NCBI RefSeq assembly: GCF_003666605.1
Contig: NZ_RCIV01000002.1
Coordinates: forward strand, 124,001-188,000
Direction: 5' to 3'
DNA length: 64,000 bases
DNA from: Propionibacterium australiense
GTDB taxonomy: Bacteria > Actinomycetota > Actinomycetes > Propionibacteriales > Propionibacteriaceae
A program made the translations under genes and the position numbers. This document shows, piece after piece, positions 48,831 to 58,389 of this stretch (the stretch's first letter is position 1; the number at the start of each line of letters is the position of its first letter). A model generated the notes under the pieces. That model had not been told where the DNA came from and did no database searches. It worked only from the letters and a program-made list of their open reading frames with translations.

Positions 48831-51800
48831 GTGGATGCGTTGAGTTTGCGAGAGGCCCTGGCCGCCCGAGTCCTCGTCGGGGACGGCGGCATGGGCACGA
48901 TGCTGCAGAACTGGGACCTGACGGGCGCCGACTTCGACGGCGCCGAGGGCTGCAACGAGATGCTCAACGTCACGCGACCCGATGTGGTGCGTTCGGTCCA
49001 CGACGGCTACCTGGCGGCCGGCTCCGACATCATCACGACCAACACCTTCGGCTGCAACTGGGCGAACCTGTCCGAGTACGGCTGCTACGACCGCATCGGC
49101 GAGCTGGCGGCAGCCGGCGCCCGTCTCGCCCGCCAGGCCGCCGACGAGGCGCCCGGCCGGCGCTGGGTGAGCGCATCGGTGGGTCCCGGCACCAAGCTGC
49201 CGAGCCTGGGGCAGGTCGACTTCGCCACCCTCGTCGCCGCCTACGAGGCCCAGCTCGACGCGATGATCGGCGAGGGCGTCGACGCCATCCAGCTCGAGAC
49301 CTGCCAGGACCTGCTGCAGGCCAAGGCCGCGGTCATCGCCGCCAGGCACGCCTGCGCCAGGGCCGGGGTGGACCTGCCCATCATCGTCTCGGTGACCGTC
49401 GAGACCACGGGCACGATGCTCGTCGGCAGCGAGATCGCCGCCGCCCTCGTCGCCCTCGAACCGCTCGGCATCGACATGATCGGCATGAACTGCGCCACGG
49501 GGCCGGCCGAGATGCGCGAGCACCTGCGCACCCTGTCGGCCCACGCCCGCTGCGGCCTCATGGCCATGCCGAACGCCGGGATGCCCGAGATCACCCTGAC
49601 CGGCGCCCGCTACCCGCTGAGCCCCGGTGAACTCGCCGAGAGCCTGCTGGAGTACACCCAGGACTTCGGGCTGGGACTCGTCGGCGGGTGCTGCGGCACC
49701 ACACCCGAGCACATCGCCGCCCTGCGCGAGGCGATCGGCGCCGACCGCCCGGTCGCCGGCCGGCGGCCGGAACACCTCAACGCCGTCTCCAGCCTCTACG
49801 CGCCCACCGAGCTGAGGCAGGACACCAGCTACCTGTCCGTGGGGGAGCGCACCAACGCCAACGGCTCCAAGGCCTTCCGCGAGAAGATGCTCGCCGGCGA
49901 CCTGGACGGCTGCGTCGAGATCGCCCGCGCCCAGACCCGCCAGGGCGCCCACGTGGTGGACCTGTGCGTCGACTACGTCGGACGCGACGGCAGGCAGGAC
50001 ATGGCCGCCCTGGCCTCCCGCTTCAGCACCGACGTGACGCTGCCGGTCATGATCGACTCCACCGAGCCCGAGGTGATCCGCGCCGGGCTGGAGCACCTGG
50101 CCGGGCGCGCCATCATCAACTCGGTCAACTTCGAGGACGGCGACCGCCCGGACTCGCGGATCAACCAGGTCATGCCGCTGGTCGCCGAGCACGGCGCCGC
50201 CGTCGTCGCCCTGACCATCGACGAGGAGGGCCAGGCCCGCACCGCCGAGTGGAAGCTCCGCGTCGCCGAGCGCCTCATCGCCACGCTCACCGAGGACTGG
50301 GGCATGGACGAGGCGGACATCCTCGTCGACTGCCTCACCTTCCCGATCGCCACCGGACAGGAGGAGACCCGCCGCGACGGCATCGAGACCATCGAGGCCA
50401 TCCGTGAGCTCACCAGATGCCACCCGCGCGTGCACACCACGCTCGGGATCTCGAACATCTCCTTCGGCCTCAGCCCGGCGGCGCGGGTCGTGCTCAACTC
50501 GGTCTTCCTGCACGAGGCGCTCGGCGCCGGCCTGGACTCCGCCATCGTCCACGCCGCGAAGATCATGCCGATGGACCGCATCCCCGACGAGCAGCGCGAG
50601 GCGGCCCTCGACCTGCTCTACGACCGCCGCAGCGCCGGCTACGACCCGCTGACCCGGATGCTCGAACTCTTCGAGGGCGTCTCGGCGGCCGACGTGCGGG
50701 CCGGCCGGGCGGCCGAGCTCGCGGCCCTGCCGCTGCCCGAGCGGCTGCACCGGCGCATCGTCGAGGGCGAGGCCGACGGGATGACCGCCGACCTCGACGA
50801 GGCCCTGGCTACCCGCGAGCCGCTCGACATCATCAACAACGACCTGCTGGGCGGCATGAAGGAGGTCGGCGAGCTCTTCGGCTCGGGCCGCATGCAGCTG
50901 CCCTTCGTCCTGGCCTCCGCCCAGACGATGAAGCAGGCCGTCGCCCACCTCGAGTCGTTCATGGACGCCGCCGAGGGGCCCGACAAGGGCACCCTCGTGC
51001 TCGCCACGGTCAGGGGCGACGTCCACGACATCGGCAAGAACCTGGTCGACATCATCGTCTCGAACAACGGCTACAAGGTCGTCAACCTGGGCATCAAGCA
51101 GTCCATCGACGAGATCATCGCCGCCGCCGAGGCCAACGACGCCGACGCCATCGGCATGAGCGGCCTGCTCGTGAAGTCGACGATGGTCATGCGCGACAAC
51201 CTCGCCGAACTCGACCGGCGCGGCCTCGCCGGGAAGTACCCGGTACTGCTCGGCGGCGCCGCCCTGACCCGGGGCTTCGTCGAGCACGACCTGGCGAGCA
51301 CGTTCAGCGGCCAGGTGCGCTACGCCAAGGACGCCTTCGAGGGGCTGGCGCTCATGGAGACGGTCATGGCCGTCAAGAACGGCGACCCGGACGCGGCGCT
51401 GCCCGCCCCCCGCGAACGCCGCGTCCCGGTCAGGTCGGGACCGGCGCCCGAACCCGCCCCCGAACGCTCACTGATTACCAGGCCCGTCCCCGGCGGTGTC
51501 GACGTGCCGCCGGCCCCGTTCTGGGGCACCCGCGTGGCCAAGGGCATCGGCCTGGACGAGATCGTCGCCTGGCTCGACGAGCGGGCCCTGTTCCGCGGCC
51601 GCTGGGGGCTGAAGGCCGACGACGACCGCTCCTACGAGGACGTCGTGGCAACCGACGGCACACCGCACCTGCGTGCCTGGCTCGACCGGATCAGGGCCGA
51701 GCAGTGGGCCGTGCCGGGCGTCGTCTACGGCTACTTCCCCTGCTGGAGTGCCGGGGGCAGCCTCCACGTCGTCGACCCGGCCCGCCCCGGCGATCTCGAC

Positions 51801-52313
51801 GCCGTCGTGGCGAGCTTCGAGTTCCCCCGGCAGAGCCGAGAGCCGTGGCTGTGCCTGGCGGACTTCTTCCGCGACCGCGCCGAGGCCGAACGGTTCGGCC
51901 CCGACACGCTGGGCCTGCAGCTCGTCACGGTGGGGCCGCGGCTGTCGCAGGCCACCGGGGCCCTGTTCGAGTCCGACTCCTACCGCGACTACCTGGAGCT
52001 GCACGGCCTGTCGGTGCAGCTGGCCGAGGCCCTCGCGGAGCTGTGGCACCACCGTGTGCGCGTCGAACTGGGCATCGCCGCGGCCGACGAGGACGTCGCC
52101 GCGGTGCTGCGCCGCCAGGACTACCGCGGCGAGCGCTTCAGCCTCGGCTACGGCGCCTGCCCCGACCTGGGTCAGCGCCGGATCATCCGGGAGCTGCTGC
52201 GCCCGGAGCGCATCGGTGTCGAGCTGAGCGCCGAGCACCAGCTGCACCCGGAGCAGTCGACCGACGCGATCGTCCTGACGCACCCGCAGGCCGGCTACTT
52301 CAACGTCCGCTGA
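48831..52313 (+). CDS. metH: Cobalamin-dependent methionine synthase
   Basis: 1160 residues from GTG 48831 (TTG 48840 possible). All modules are present: homocysteine-binding domain with GDGGMGTMLQ and GGCCGTTPEHI; folate-binding domain with SVGERTNANGSKAF and DVTLPVMIDSTE; cobalamin cap and B12 domain with DVHDIGKNLVD (cobalt-ligand His) and GMSGLLVKS; and the C-terminal reactivation domain with GYFPCW and LGYGACPDL. It methylates homocysteine from methyl-tetrahydrofolate. No cobalamin riboswitch is evident in the 150 bases upstream. The high GC gives very long meaningless frames on the other strand. Confidence 0.98.
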   Translation: MDALSLREALAARVLVGDGGMGTMLQNWDLTGADFDGAEGCNEMLNVTRPDVVRSVHDGYLAAGSDIITTNTFGCNWANLSEYGCYDRIGELAAAGARLARQAADEAPGRRWVSASVGPGTKLPSLGQVDFATLVAAYEAQLDAMIGEGVDAIQLETCQDLLQAKAAVIAARHACARAGVDLPIIVSVTVETTGTMLVGSEIAAALVALEPLGIDMIGMNCATGPAEMREHLRTLSAHARCGLMAMPNAGMPEITLTGARYPLSPGELAESLLEYTQDFGLGLVGGCCGTTPEHIAALREAIGADRPVAGRRPEHLNAVSSLYAPTELRQDTSYLSVGERTNANGSKAFREKMLAGDLDGCVEIARAQTRQGAHVVDLCVDYVGRDGRQDMAALASRFSTDVTLPVMIDSTEPEVIRAGLEHLAGRAIINSVNFEDGDRPDSRINQVMPLVAEHGAAVVALTIDEEGQARTAEWKLRVAERLIATLTEDWGMDEADILVDCLTFPIATGQEETRRDGIETIEAIRELTRCHPRVHTTLGISNISFGLSPAARVVLNSVFLHEALGAGLDSAIVHAAKIMPMDRIPDEQREAALDLLYDRRSAGYDPLTRMLELFEGVSAADVRAGRAAELAALPLPERLHRRIVEGEADGMTADLDEALATREPLDIINNDLLGGMKEVGELFGSGRMQLPFVLASAQTMKQAVAHLESFMDAAEGPDKGTLVLATVRGDVHDIGKNLVDIIVSNNGYKVVNLGIKQSIDEIIAAAEANDADAIGMSGLLVKSTMVMRDNLAELDRRGLAGKYPVLLGGAALTRGFVEHDLASTFSGQVRYAKDAFEGLALMETVMAVKNGDPDAALPAPRERRVPVRSGPAPEPAPERSLITRPVPGGVDVPPAPFWGTRVAKGIGLDEIVAWLDERALFRGRWGLKADDDRSYEDVVATDGTPHLRAWLDRIRAEQWAVPGVVYGYFPCWSAGGSLHVVDPARPGDLDAVVASFEFPRQSREPWLCLADFFRDRAEAERFGPDTLGLQLVTVGPRLSQATGALFESDSYRDYLELHGLSVQLAEALAELWHHRVRVELGIAAADEDVAAVLRRQDYRGERFSLGYGACPDLGQRRIIRELLRPERIGVELSAEHQLHPEQSTDAIVLTHPQAGYFNVR

Positions 52314-52344
52314 GGGGCGGGGCCTGCGCCGGGGCTCTCCGCGC

Positions 52345-53592
52345 TCAGCCCCCGCAGGCCTGGATGGGGTTCGCGGACCACGCGAAGACCGTCGTTGCCG
52401 ACGTGCACAGCTCACTGGTGGCCTTCCCCGAGGTCATCGGTCGGCCGTGCCCGAAGACCCGAGAGGAGTCGGCGCCGAGGAGCCGGGACAGGGTGCTGGG
52501 CGTCGTGTCGGTGACGATCTTCGTGTCATCGGGGTCGGCGCCGGCATCGGTGGCGGCCTGGCGGAAGGCCTCCTCGCGGGCCAGCACGGCGTCGGCCAGG
52601 TGTTTGTCGACGGCGGTCTTGGCGTCGAACAGGTAGGCGCCCAGCTCGTCGCGGATCACGTCGGTGCTGATGCCGCGGTTGTCGGCGACCCACTGGACGA
52701 AGACGTCGTACTCGCGGGCGATGCCGTTGGTGTAGGTGGCCCGCTCCTCCTCGGTCATGTCACGGAAGGGGTTGCCGAAGTCCTTGGCGGTGCCCTGGGT
52801 CAGGTAGAACTGCTCGATCGACTCCGCCGAGACACCGCCGGAGAGGATGCCGTTGTCGATCTGGGTGACGCCGCTGTAGTGGGCGAACGGGCCCATGATG
52901 ACGCCGATCGAACCGATGAGGGTGCCCTGGTCGGCGTAGATGTGGTCGGCGCCGGCCATCGCGTACATGCCGCCCGAGGCCGAGGTGCCCGTGACATAGG
53001 CGATCACGGGGTGCCCGGTGCGCTCCCGGTAGCGCTCGGCGGCCATGGCGATGGCGCGGGAGCCGGGAATCGTGCCGCCCGTGGTGTTCATGAGCAGGAG
53101 CAGCCCGTCGGCGTCATCGGCCTCGAGACCGTCGATGATGTCGGCCACGTCGTAGCCGTAGGTCGTGCTCGTGTACAGCGAACTGGTGGACTCCCCGCTC
53201 GTCGCGATCGTGCCGGTCACCTCGATGGCGCGCAGCGTGTGCGAGGCGCCGGGCTCACCCCAGATCGTCTTCGTCGTCGAGGTGTCGGCACTCGTATTCG
53301 CGCTGCCCGGACGGGCCAGGGCCAGCATCGCGACCAGCCCGAGGATGTTCAGCAGGGTCAGCGCGCACACGACCGCGCCGGCACCGAGGGCGGCGCCGGC
53401 ACCCGCGCCGAAGCCCCGCTTGAAGCTCGACGGTCTCGGCTGGCCGACGACCGGCAACGGCCCGGGCGGGGGATAGGGCAGCTCGGGTGCCGGGCCGGTC
53501 GGGGCGGGCCGGTCGCTGTCCGGGGTCTGCCTGGGGACGGTCCTCGTGCTGTCCTGCTCGGGGGCTGGGTCGGTGCCCTCGGATGTGCTCAC
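52345..53592 (-). CDS. Signal peptide peptidase SppA-like (S49) membrane protease
   Basis: 415 residues from GTG 53592, set by AAGGAG. A proline-rich cytoplasmic N-terminus (about 1-60) precedes one membrane segment (VVCALTLLNILGLVAMLAL, about 88-106). The S49 domain follows, with GLLLLMNTTGGTIPGSRAI and the nucleophile Ser in VTGTSASGGMYAMAGAD, then QGTLIGSIGVIMG. It should cleave leftover signal peptides or membrane proteins at the outer face of the membrane. It converges with metH, only 31 bases away. Confidence 0.88.
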   Translation of the reverse strand: MSTSEGTDPAPEQDSTRTVPRQTPDSDRPAPTGPAPELPYPPPGPLPVVGQPRPSSFKRGFGAGAGAALGAGAVVCALTLLNILGLVAMLALARPGSANTSADTSTTKTIWGEPGASHTLRAIEVTGTIATSGESTSSLYTSTTYGYDVADIIDGLEADDADGLLLLMNTTGGTIPGSRAIAMAAERYRERTGHPVIAYVTGTSASGGMYAMAGADHIYADQGTLIGSIGVIMGPFAHYSGVTQIDNGILSGGVSAESIEQFYLTQGTAKDFGNPFRDMTEEERATYTNGIAREYDVFVQWVADNRGISTDVIRDELGAYLFDAKTAVDKHLADAVLAREEAFRQAATDAGADPDDTKIVTDTTPSTLSRLLGADSSRVFGHGRPMTSGKATSELCTSATTVFAWSANPIQACGG

Positions 53593-53736
53593 AGCGGCTC
53601 CTTCGTCTCGTGAGACTCGATGCCGGCAGGTTAACCGCCGTCGCCGGGTGCAGGCCATGTTCCAGGCCAGCATGCGCCGGGTTCTGCCTGCCCGGCGGCT
53701 TGGGTGCGCCAAGGATGAGCTGAGAGAATCGACGCC

Positions 53737-54480
53737 GTGACTTCCGCGCTCAGCAGACCAGCCGCCACCGGGCTCGCCCTCGAGGCCGTGCTGTGGGACT
53801 TCGACGGCACCCTGGTGAACACCGAGCCGATGTGGTTCGCCGCCGAGACCGAGTACATGACGAGCCGCGGCGCGCCGTGGCCGGCCGAGGAGGCCCGCAG
53901 CTACGCCGGGGCGGCGTGGACGACCTCGGGGCAGGCCATGCGCGACCGGCTCGTCGAGTACGGCACCGACCCGGCACTGACCGCCTGGGACGTCTACGAC
54001 GGGGTCACCGACGTCGTCGTGGAGCGCCTGCTCTCGGAGGGGACGCCCATGCCCGGCGTGCTGGAGCTGCTGGAACGGACCTGCGCGGCCGGTATCCCGA
54101 ACGCCATCGTCTCGGCCAGTCAGGCCAGGCTCATCGAGGCGGGCCTGAGGGTGCTCGGCGTCGCCGACATGTTCGCGGCCGTCGTCGCCGGCCCCATGGT
54201 CGCCAACGGCAAACCGGCCCCGGACGGCTACCTGCTCGCCACCCGCATGCTCGACGTCCGCCCGCATCGCTGCGTCGTCCTGGAGGACTCGCCGACCGGC
54301 TGCGAGTCGGGCCAGCGCGCCGGCGCCCAGGTGATCGGGGTGCCCTCGGTGGTGTCCCTGCCGGCCGTCGCCGGTCAGCTGCGCCGCGCCTCGCTGGAGG
54401 GCCTGGGCGTCGACGAGCTCGACCGGGCCGTCCGCGAGCACCTGGCCGAACCCATCGCCGAGGGCAACACCGGCGGCTGA
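53737..54480 (+). CDS. HAD-superfamily hydrolase (phosphatase/phosphatidylglycolate-like)
   Basis: 247 residues from GTG 53737. HAD motif I is VLWDFDGTLVNTEP (nucleophile Asp and general acid Asp), motif II the Ser in NAIVSAS, motif III Lys in NGKPAPDGY and motif IV VVLEDSPTGCESG. The cap domain is helical (type C1), as in beta-phosphoglucomutase and sugar phosphatases. The substrate is not predictable. It precedes trmI, as a HAD hydrolase also does in other actinobacteria. Confidence 0.93.
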   Translation: MTSALSRPAATGLALEAVLWDFDGTLVNTEPMWFAAETEYMTSRGAPWPAEEARSYAGAAWTTSGQAMRDRLVEYGTDPALTAWDVYDGVTDVVVERLLSEGTPMPGVLELLERTCAAGIPNAIVSASQARLIEAGLRVLGVADMFAAVVAGPMVANGKPAPDGYLLATRMLDVRPHRCVVLEDSPTGCESGQRAGAQVIGVPSVVSLPAVAGQLRRASLEGLGVDELDRAVREHLAEPIAEGNTGG

Positions 54481-54614
54481 GCCGCGGCGGCAGGTCCGGC
54501 AGCCGGCGGCGAATCGGGCCGGGCCGGCCCCGGCCGGGCCGATGGGCGCCGTCGAGCAACTAGTCTTGGCATCCGGTCCCGCCCGGTGGGGCCGTCGAAC
54601 CACGAGAGGCGTCC

Positions 54615-55610
54615 ATGAGCATCGATCCAGCCGACCTGTCCGGCGTCCGCCGCGGGCCGCTCCGCGCCGGCGAACGGGTGAGCCTCGCCGACATGAAGGG
54701 GCACCGCCACACGCTGCTGCTCGCCGAGGGCGGGGTCTTCCACACGACGAAGGGCGCCCTCGCCCACGACGACATCATCGGCCGGCCGCAGGGCATCGTC
54801 GTGAGCACCGTCGGCGGCCTGGAGTTCACCGTCTTCCGTCCGCTGCTGCACGAGTACACGGTCTCGATGCCGCGCGAGGCGGCCGTCATCTACCCGAAGG
54901 ACGCCGCCCAGATCGTGCTGTGGGCCGACGTCTTCCCCGGCGCGCGCGTCCTGGAGTCCGGTGTCGGCTCCGGCGCCCTGAGCCTGTACCTGCTGCGCGC
55001 CATCGGCCCGACCGGCACGCTGCACTCCTACGAACGCCGCGAGACATTCGCCCAGGTGGCTCGGGGCAACGTCGAGGAGTTCCTCGGCGGCCCGCATCCC
55101 GGCTGGACCATCACCGTCGGAGACCTCGCCGAGACGATCAGCGACGAACCCGTCGACCGGGCGATCCTCGACATGCTGCGCCCCTGGGACTGCATCGACG
55201 CCGTCTCCGAACGCCTCGTGCCCGGCGGCCTGCTGTGCTGCTACGTCACGACGACCACCCAGATGGGGCGGGTCGCCGACCAGCTGCGCCACCACGGCGG
55301 CTTCACCGAGCCGGTGATCACCGAGACCACCGTGCGCGAATGGCACGCCGAGGGCCTGGCGATCCGGCCCGGTCACGGCACGAGCGCCCACACCGGGTTC
55401 CTCCTCCTCAGCCGGCGCATGGCCCCCGGCGTCCAGGCCCCGGTGAAGAAGCGGCGTCCCGCGCCGGGCGCCTACGGGCCCGACTACCACGGCCCCGTCC
55501 CGCGCAACGTCGCCGCCGAGCACCTCGAGGCGAACCGGCAGCGCGCCGCCGACGACTCCGAGCAGATCTCACCGTCGATCCGCAAGGCGCTGCGCCGCCG
55601 CGGCCACTGA
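54615..55610 (+). CDS. trmI: tRNA (adenine-58-N1)-methyltransferase TrmI
   Basis: 331 residues. It shows the TrmI N-terminal domain (GHRHTLLLAEGGVFHTTKG), SAM motif I VLESGVGSGALSLYLLRA (about 110-127) and DRAILDMLRPWD (motif IV). The tail of about 55 residues is basic and typical of actinobacteria. The start at 54615 follows ACGAGAGG. In mycobacteria trmI stands just before the arc-dop-pup-prcBA cluster; here it stands 24 bases before prcB. Confidence 0.96.
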   Translation: MSIDPADLSGVRRGPLRAGERVSLADMKGHRHTLLLAEGGVFHTTKGALAHDDIIGRPQGIVVSTVGGLEFTVFRPLLHEYTVSMPREAAVIYPKDAAQIVLWADVFPGARVLESGVGSGALSLYLLRAIGPTGTLHSYERRETFAQVARGNVEEFLGGPHPGWTITVGDLAETISDEPVDRAILDMLRPWDCIDAVSERLVPGGLLCCYVTTTTQMGRVADQLRHHGGFTEPVITETTVREWHAEGLAIRPGHGTSAHTGFLLLSRRMAPGVQAPVKKRRPAPGAYGPDYHGPVPRNVAAEHLEANRQRAADDSEQISPSIRKALRRRGH

Positions 55611-55634
55611 GGCACGCCCGATAGGCTGAGAACG

Positions 55635-56459
55635 ATGATCCACCACGCCAGTCCCAACGACCCGGGTCAGTTCTGGGTCCGGGCGAACGAGTCCTTCGCC
55701 GATCTGCTCGCCCGGACCAGCCCGGGCACCCTCCCGCACCCGGCCCAGGGCGAGCAGCTCGCCGCCCGGGGAACGACCGTGCTCGCCGTCGTCCACGCCG
55801 ACGGCGTGCTCATGGCGGGTGACCGCCGCGCCACCCAGGGCAACCAGATCGCCCAGCGCGACATCCGCAAGGTCTTCGCCGCCGACGAGAGCACGCTGAT
55901 CGGCATCGCCGGATCGGCCGGTTTCGCCGTCGACCTGGCCAAGCTGTTCGGTGTGGAACTGGCCCACTACGAGAAGATCGAGGGCACCCCGCTCAGCTTC
56001 AGCGGCAAGGCCAACCGGCTGGGCGGCCTCATCCGCGACCACCTCGGCCTGGCCATGCAGGGCTTCGTCGTCGTGCCGCTGCTCGCCGGCTGGGACGCGC
56101 GGACCGGCAGCGGACGGATCATGGGCTACGACGCCACCGGCGGCCACTACGAGGAGGAGTCCTTCGCCTGCATCGGCTCCGGCGCGGCCTTCGCCCGCGG
56201 CTCCCTGAAGAAACTCCACCGGCCGGGTCTCGGCAAGGAGCGGGCCGCCATGATCGCCCTTCAAGCCCTGTTCGACGCCGCCGACGACGACTCGGCAACC
56301 GGTGGCCCCGACATCGTGCGCGCCATCTACCCGACCATCGCCTCCGTCGGCCCCGACGGGCTCGACGAGTGGACGCCCGAGCAGGTCGGTGAACTCGTCA
56401 CCGCCATGATCGAGCAGCGCAGGACGGACCCGGACGGTGCGGGGGAGGAACCGCGATGA
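55635..56459 (+). CDS. prcB: 20S proteasome beta subunit
   Basis: 274 residues with a 46-residue propeptide ending in AARG, giving Thr47 as the new N-terminal nucleophile (GTTVLAVVHADG). The catalytic Asp and Lys are in GDRRAT and IRKVFA, and GSAG is conserved. It is translationally coupled to prcA (ATGA overlap). The Pup-proteasome degrades pupylated proteins; no pup, dop or arc gene is between trmI and prcB. Confidence 0.97.
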   Translation: MIHHASPNDPGQFWVRANESFADLLARTSPGTLPHPAQGEQLAARGTTVLAVVHADGVLMAGDRRATQGNQIAQRDIRKVFAADESTLIGIAGSAGFAVDLAKLFGVELAHYEKIEGTPLSFSGKANRLGGLIRDHLGLAMQGFVVVPLLAGWDARTGSGRIMGYDATGGHYEEESFACIGSGAAFARGSLKKLHRPGLGKERAAMIALQALFDAADDDSATGGPDIVRAIYPTIASVGPDGLDEWTPEQVGELVTAMIEQRRTDPDGAGEEPR

Positions 56460-57148
56460 GCATGCCGTTCTACGTCTCGCCCGACCAGATGATGAAGGAC
56501 CGGGCCGACTTCGCCCGCAAGGGCATCGCCCGCGGGCGCTCGGTCATCGCCATGCGGTGCGCCGACGGCATCGTCCTGGTCGCCGAGAACTCCTCGGGCA
56601 GCCTGCACAAGATCTCCGAGGTCTACGACCGGATCGCCTTCGCCGCCGTCGGCCGCTACAACGAGTTCGAGGCGCTGCGGGTGCAGGGCATCCGCTACGC
56701 CGACCTGCGCGGCTACGCCTACGACCGCGCCGACGTGAGCGCGCGCGGCCTGGCGAACTCCTACGCGCAGCTGCTCGGCACGTCCTTCAGTTCCGGCACC
56801 GACAAGCCCTTCGAGGTGCAGCTGTGCGTCGCCGAGCTGGGGGCCGAGTCCGGGCTGGACCGCCTGTTCGTCATCAACTTCGACGGCTCGATCACCCAGG
56901 CCGAGGACTTCACCGTCATGGGCGGCCACGCCGAACCCATCGCCCGGGCCCTGCAGAGCAGTTACGACGTGGACGGTTCCCTCGCCGAGGCGCTGCGGTC
57001 CGCCGTCGCCGCGCTGCGCACCGACGGTGCCGTGAGCATCGGCGAGCTGGAGGTCGGCCTGCTCGACCGTTCCCGACTGGACCGCCGCCGCACCTTCGTG
57101 CGCCTGGACGACCAGCGCGTCGCCGAACTGGTGGGGGACGAGGACTGA
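56456..57148 (+). CDS. prcA: 20S proteasome alpha subunit
   Basis: 230 residues. It begins MSMPFYVSPDQMMKDRADFARKGIARG (quoted in part: the conserved YVSPDQMMKDR and FARKGIARGRSV), with VAENSSGSLHKISEVYDRI and VGRYNEFE. It has the N-terminal gate helix of alpha subunits and no catalytic Thr, as expected. The stop overlaps the tyrA ATG (TGATG). Alpha rings form the entry gate to which the ARC/Mpa ATPase docks. Confidence 0.97.
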   Translation: MSMPFYVSPDQMMKDRADFARKGIARGRSVIAMRCADGIVLVAENSSGSLHKISEVYDRIAFAAVGRYNEFEALRVQGIRYADLRGYAYDRADVSARGLANSYAQLLGTSFSSGTDKPFEVQLCVAELGAESGLDRLFVINFDGSITQAEDFTVMGGHAEPIARALQSSYDVDGSLAEALRSAVAALRTDGAVSIGELEVGLLDRSRLDRRRTFVRLDDQRVAELVGDED

Positions 57149-58230
57149 TGGCGCCGAAGCATCCCGACGCCGAGGCGCTGAGCCCCACCGTCATCATCGG
57201 TACCGGCCTCATCGGCGCCTCGATCGGCTGCGCGCTCACCGAGGCTGGCGTGGACGTGCGGCTGCGCGACCGCTACCGCTCCCATGCCGTCGTCGCCGCC
57301 GGGGTCGGTGCCGGCTCCGTGGAGGCGCCCATGGCGACCAAGGTCCGGCTCGTCGTCGTGGCCGTCCCCCCGGCCGTCGTCGCCCCCACCGTCGCCCAGG
57401 CCATCAAGCACTACCGCAACGCCACCGTCACCGACGTGGCGAGCGTCAAGCAGCCGATCCTTGCCGACCTGGAGGCCATGGGCACCGACCTGCGGCGCTA
57501 CGTCGGCTCGCACCCGATGGCCGGCTCCGAGCTGTCCGGTCCGCTCACCGCCCGCCCGCGCCTGTTCGTCGACCGCACCTGGGTGCTCGCCGAGGGCACC
57601 GGATCGGCGGAGGCCGTCGAGACGGCGGAGAAACTCGTCGGCATCTGCGGCGCCCGGCTCGTGCGGCGCGCTCCGGCCGACCACGACCGCGCCGTCGCCG
57701 AGACCAGCCACGTGCCGCAGATCATGAGTTCGCTCACCGCGGCCCGCCTCGCCGACGTGCCGCCCGAGGACCTGCGCCTGGCCGGGCAGGGCGTCCGCGA
57801 CGTCACCCGCATCGCCAACTCCGACCCCGCCCTGTGGCGCCAGATCATCAGCGGCAACCGCGCCGAGATCTCCACCCAGCTCAAGGCGATCCGGGACGAT
57901 CTCGACCGGCTCATCGCCGGCCTGGACGACATCAAGACCATCGGCGAGCTCATCGCCCGCGGCCGCAGCGGCGTCGCCGCGCTGCCCGGCAAGCACGGCC
58001 GGCCGGCCAGCACGACCCTCGAGCACGTCACCGTCGAGATCCCCGACGCACCCGGCGCGCTGGCCAGGCTCTTCGTCGACATCATGGGCCAGGGCGTCAA
58101 CGTCGAGGACCTGTCCATCGAGCACGGCTACGACCGGGACGTCGGCTACCTGTCGATCACCGTCGAGGCCGAGCAGGCGCAGGACCTGCGGGAGGCGATG
58201 GGCGAGAAGGGCTGGACCCTGCGGTCCTGA
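57148..58230 (+). CDS. tyrA: Prephenate dehydrogenase with ACT domain
   Basis: 360 residues. NAD-binding motif VIIGTGLIGASIG (14-26), then DVASVKQPI and the substrate His in GSHPMAGSE; the dehydrogenase domain ends near 285 and a C-terminal ACT-like domain follows (VTVEIPDAPGALARLFVDI). It makes 4-hydroxyphenylpyruvate from prephenate, and the ACT domain likely gives feedback control by tyrosine. It is coupled to prcA by a TGATG junction, an unrelated gene, so this is a core-operon arrangement rather than a pathway one. Confidence 0.94.
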   Translation: MAPKHPDAEALSPTVIIGTGLIGASIGCALTEAGVDVRLRDRYRSHAVVAAGVGAGSVEAPMATKVRLVVVAVPPAVVAPTVAQAIKHYRNATVTDVASVKQPILADLEAMGTDLRRYVGSHPMAGSELSGPLTARPRLFVDRTWVLAEGTGSAEAVETAEKLVGICGARLVRRAPADHDRAVAETSHVPQIMSSLTAARLADVPPEDLRLAGQGVRDVTRIANSDPALWRQIISGNRAEISTQLKAIRDDLDRLIAGLDDIKTIGELIARGRSGVAALPGKHGRPASTTLEHVTVEIPDAPGALARLFVDIMGQGVNVEDLSIEHGYDRDVGYLSITVEAEQAQDLREAMGEKGWTLRS

Positions 58231-58389
58231 ACGCCCCCGGATCAGGGCCCGGTACCGTCCGAGACCTGCGTGGCGTTTTGTCGACTTGTCAGCCGGTCGA
58301 TGTGCGCGCGGCGCCGCATGGCCCTAACCTGGGTGCGGCCGATGACCCGACCTGGCGCGGCCGCAGAACGAGCAAGGAGCACACGCCCC

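Noticed and set aside
48765-51287. 840-codon open frame on the minus strand opposite metH (and similar long frames opposite pepC, rsmB, MMPL and der)
   Set aside because: It mirrors a complete, well-conserved gene on the other strand, has no domain signature, and long stop-free antisense frames are expected at this GC content.
56456-57148. PrcA lacking a C-terminal GQYL motif
   Set aside because: That motif belongs to the ARC/Mpa ATPase, not to the alpha subunit, so its absence here means nothing.
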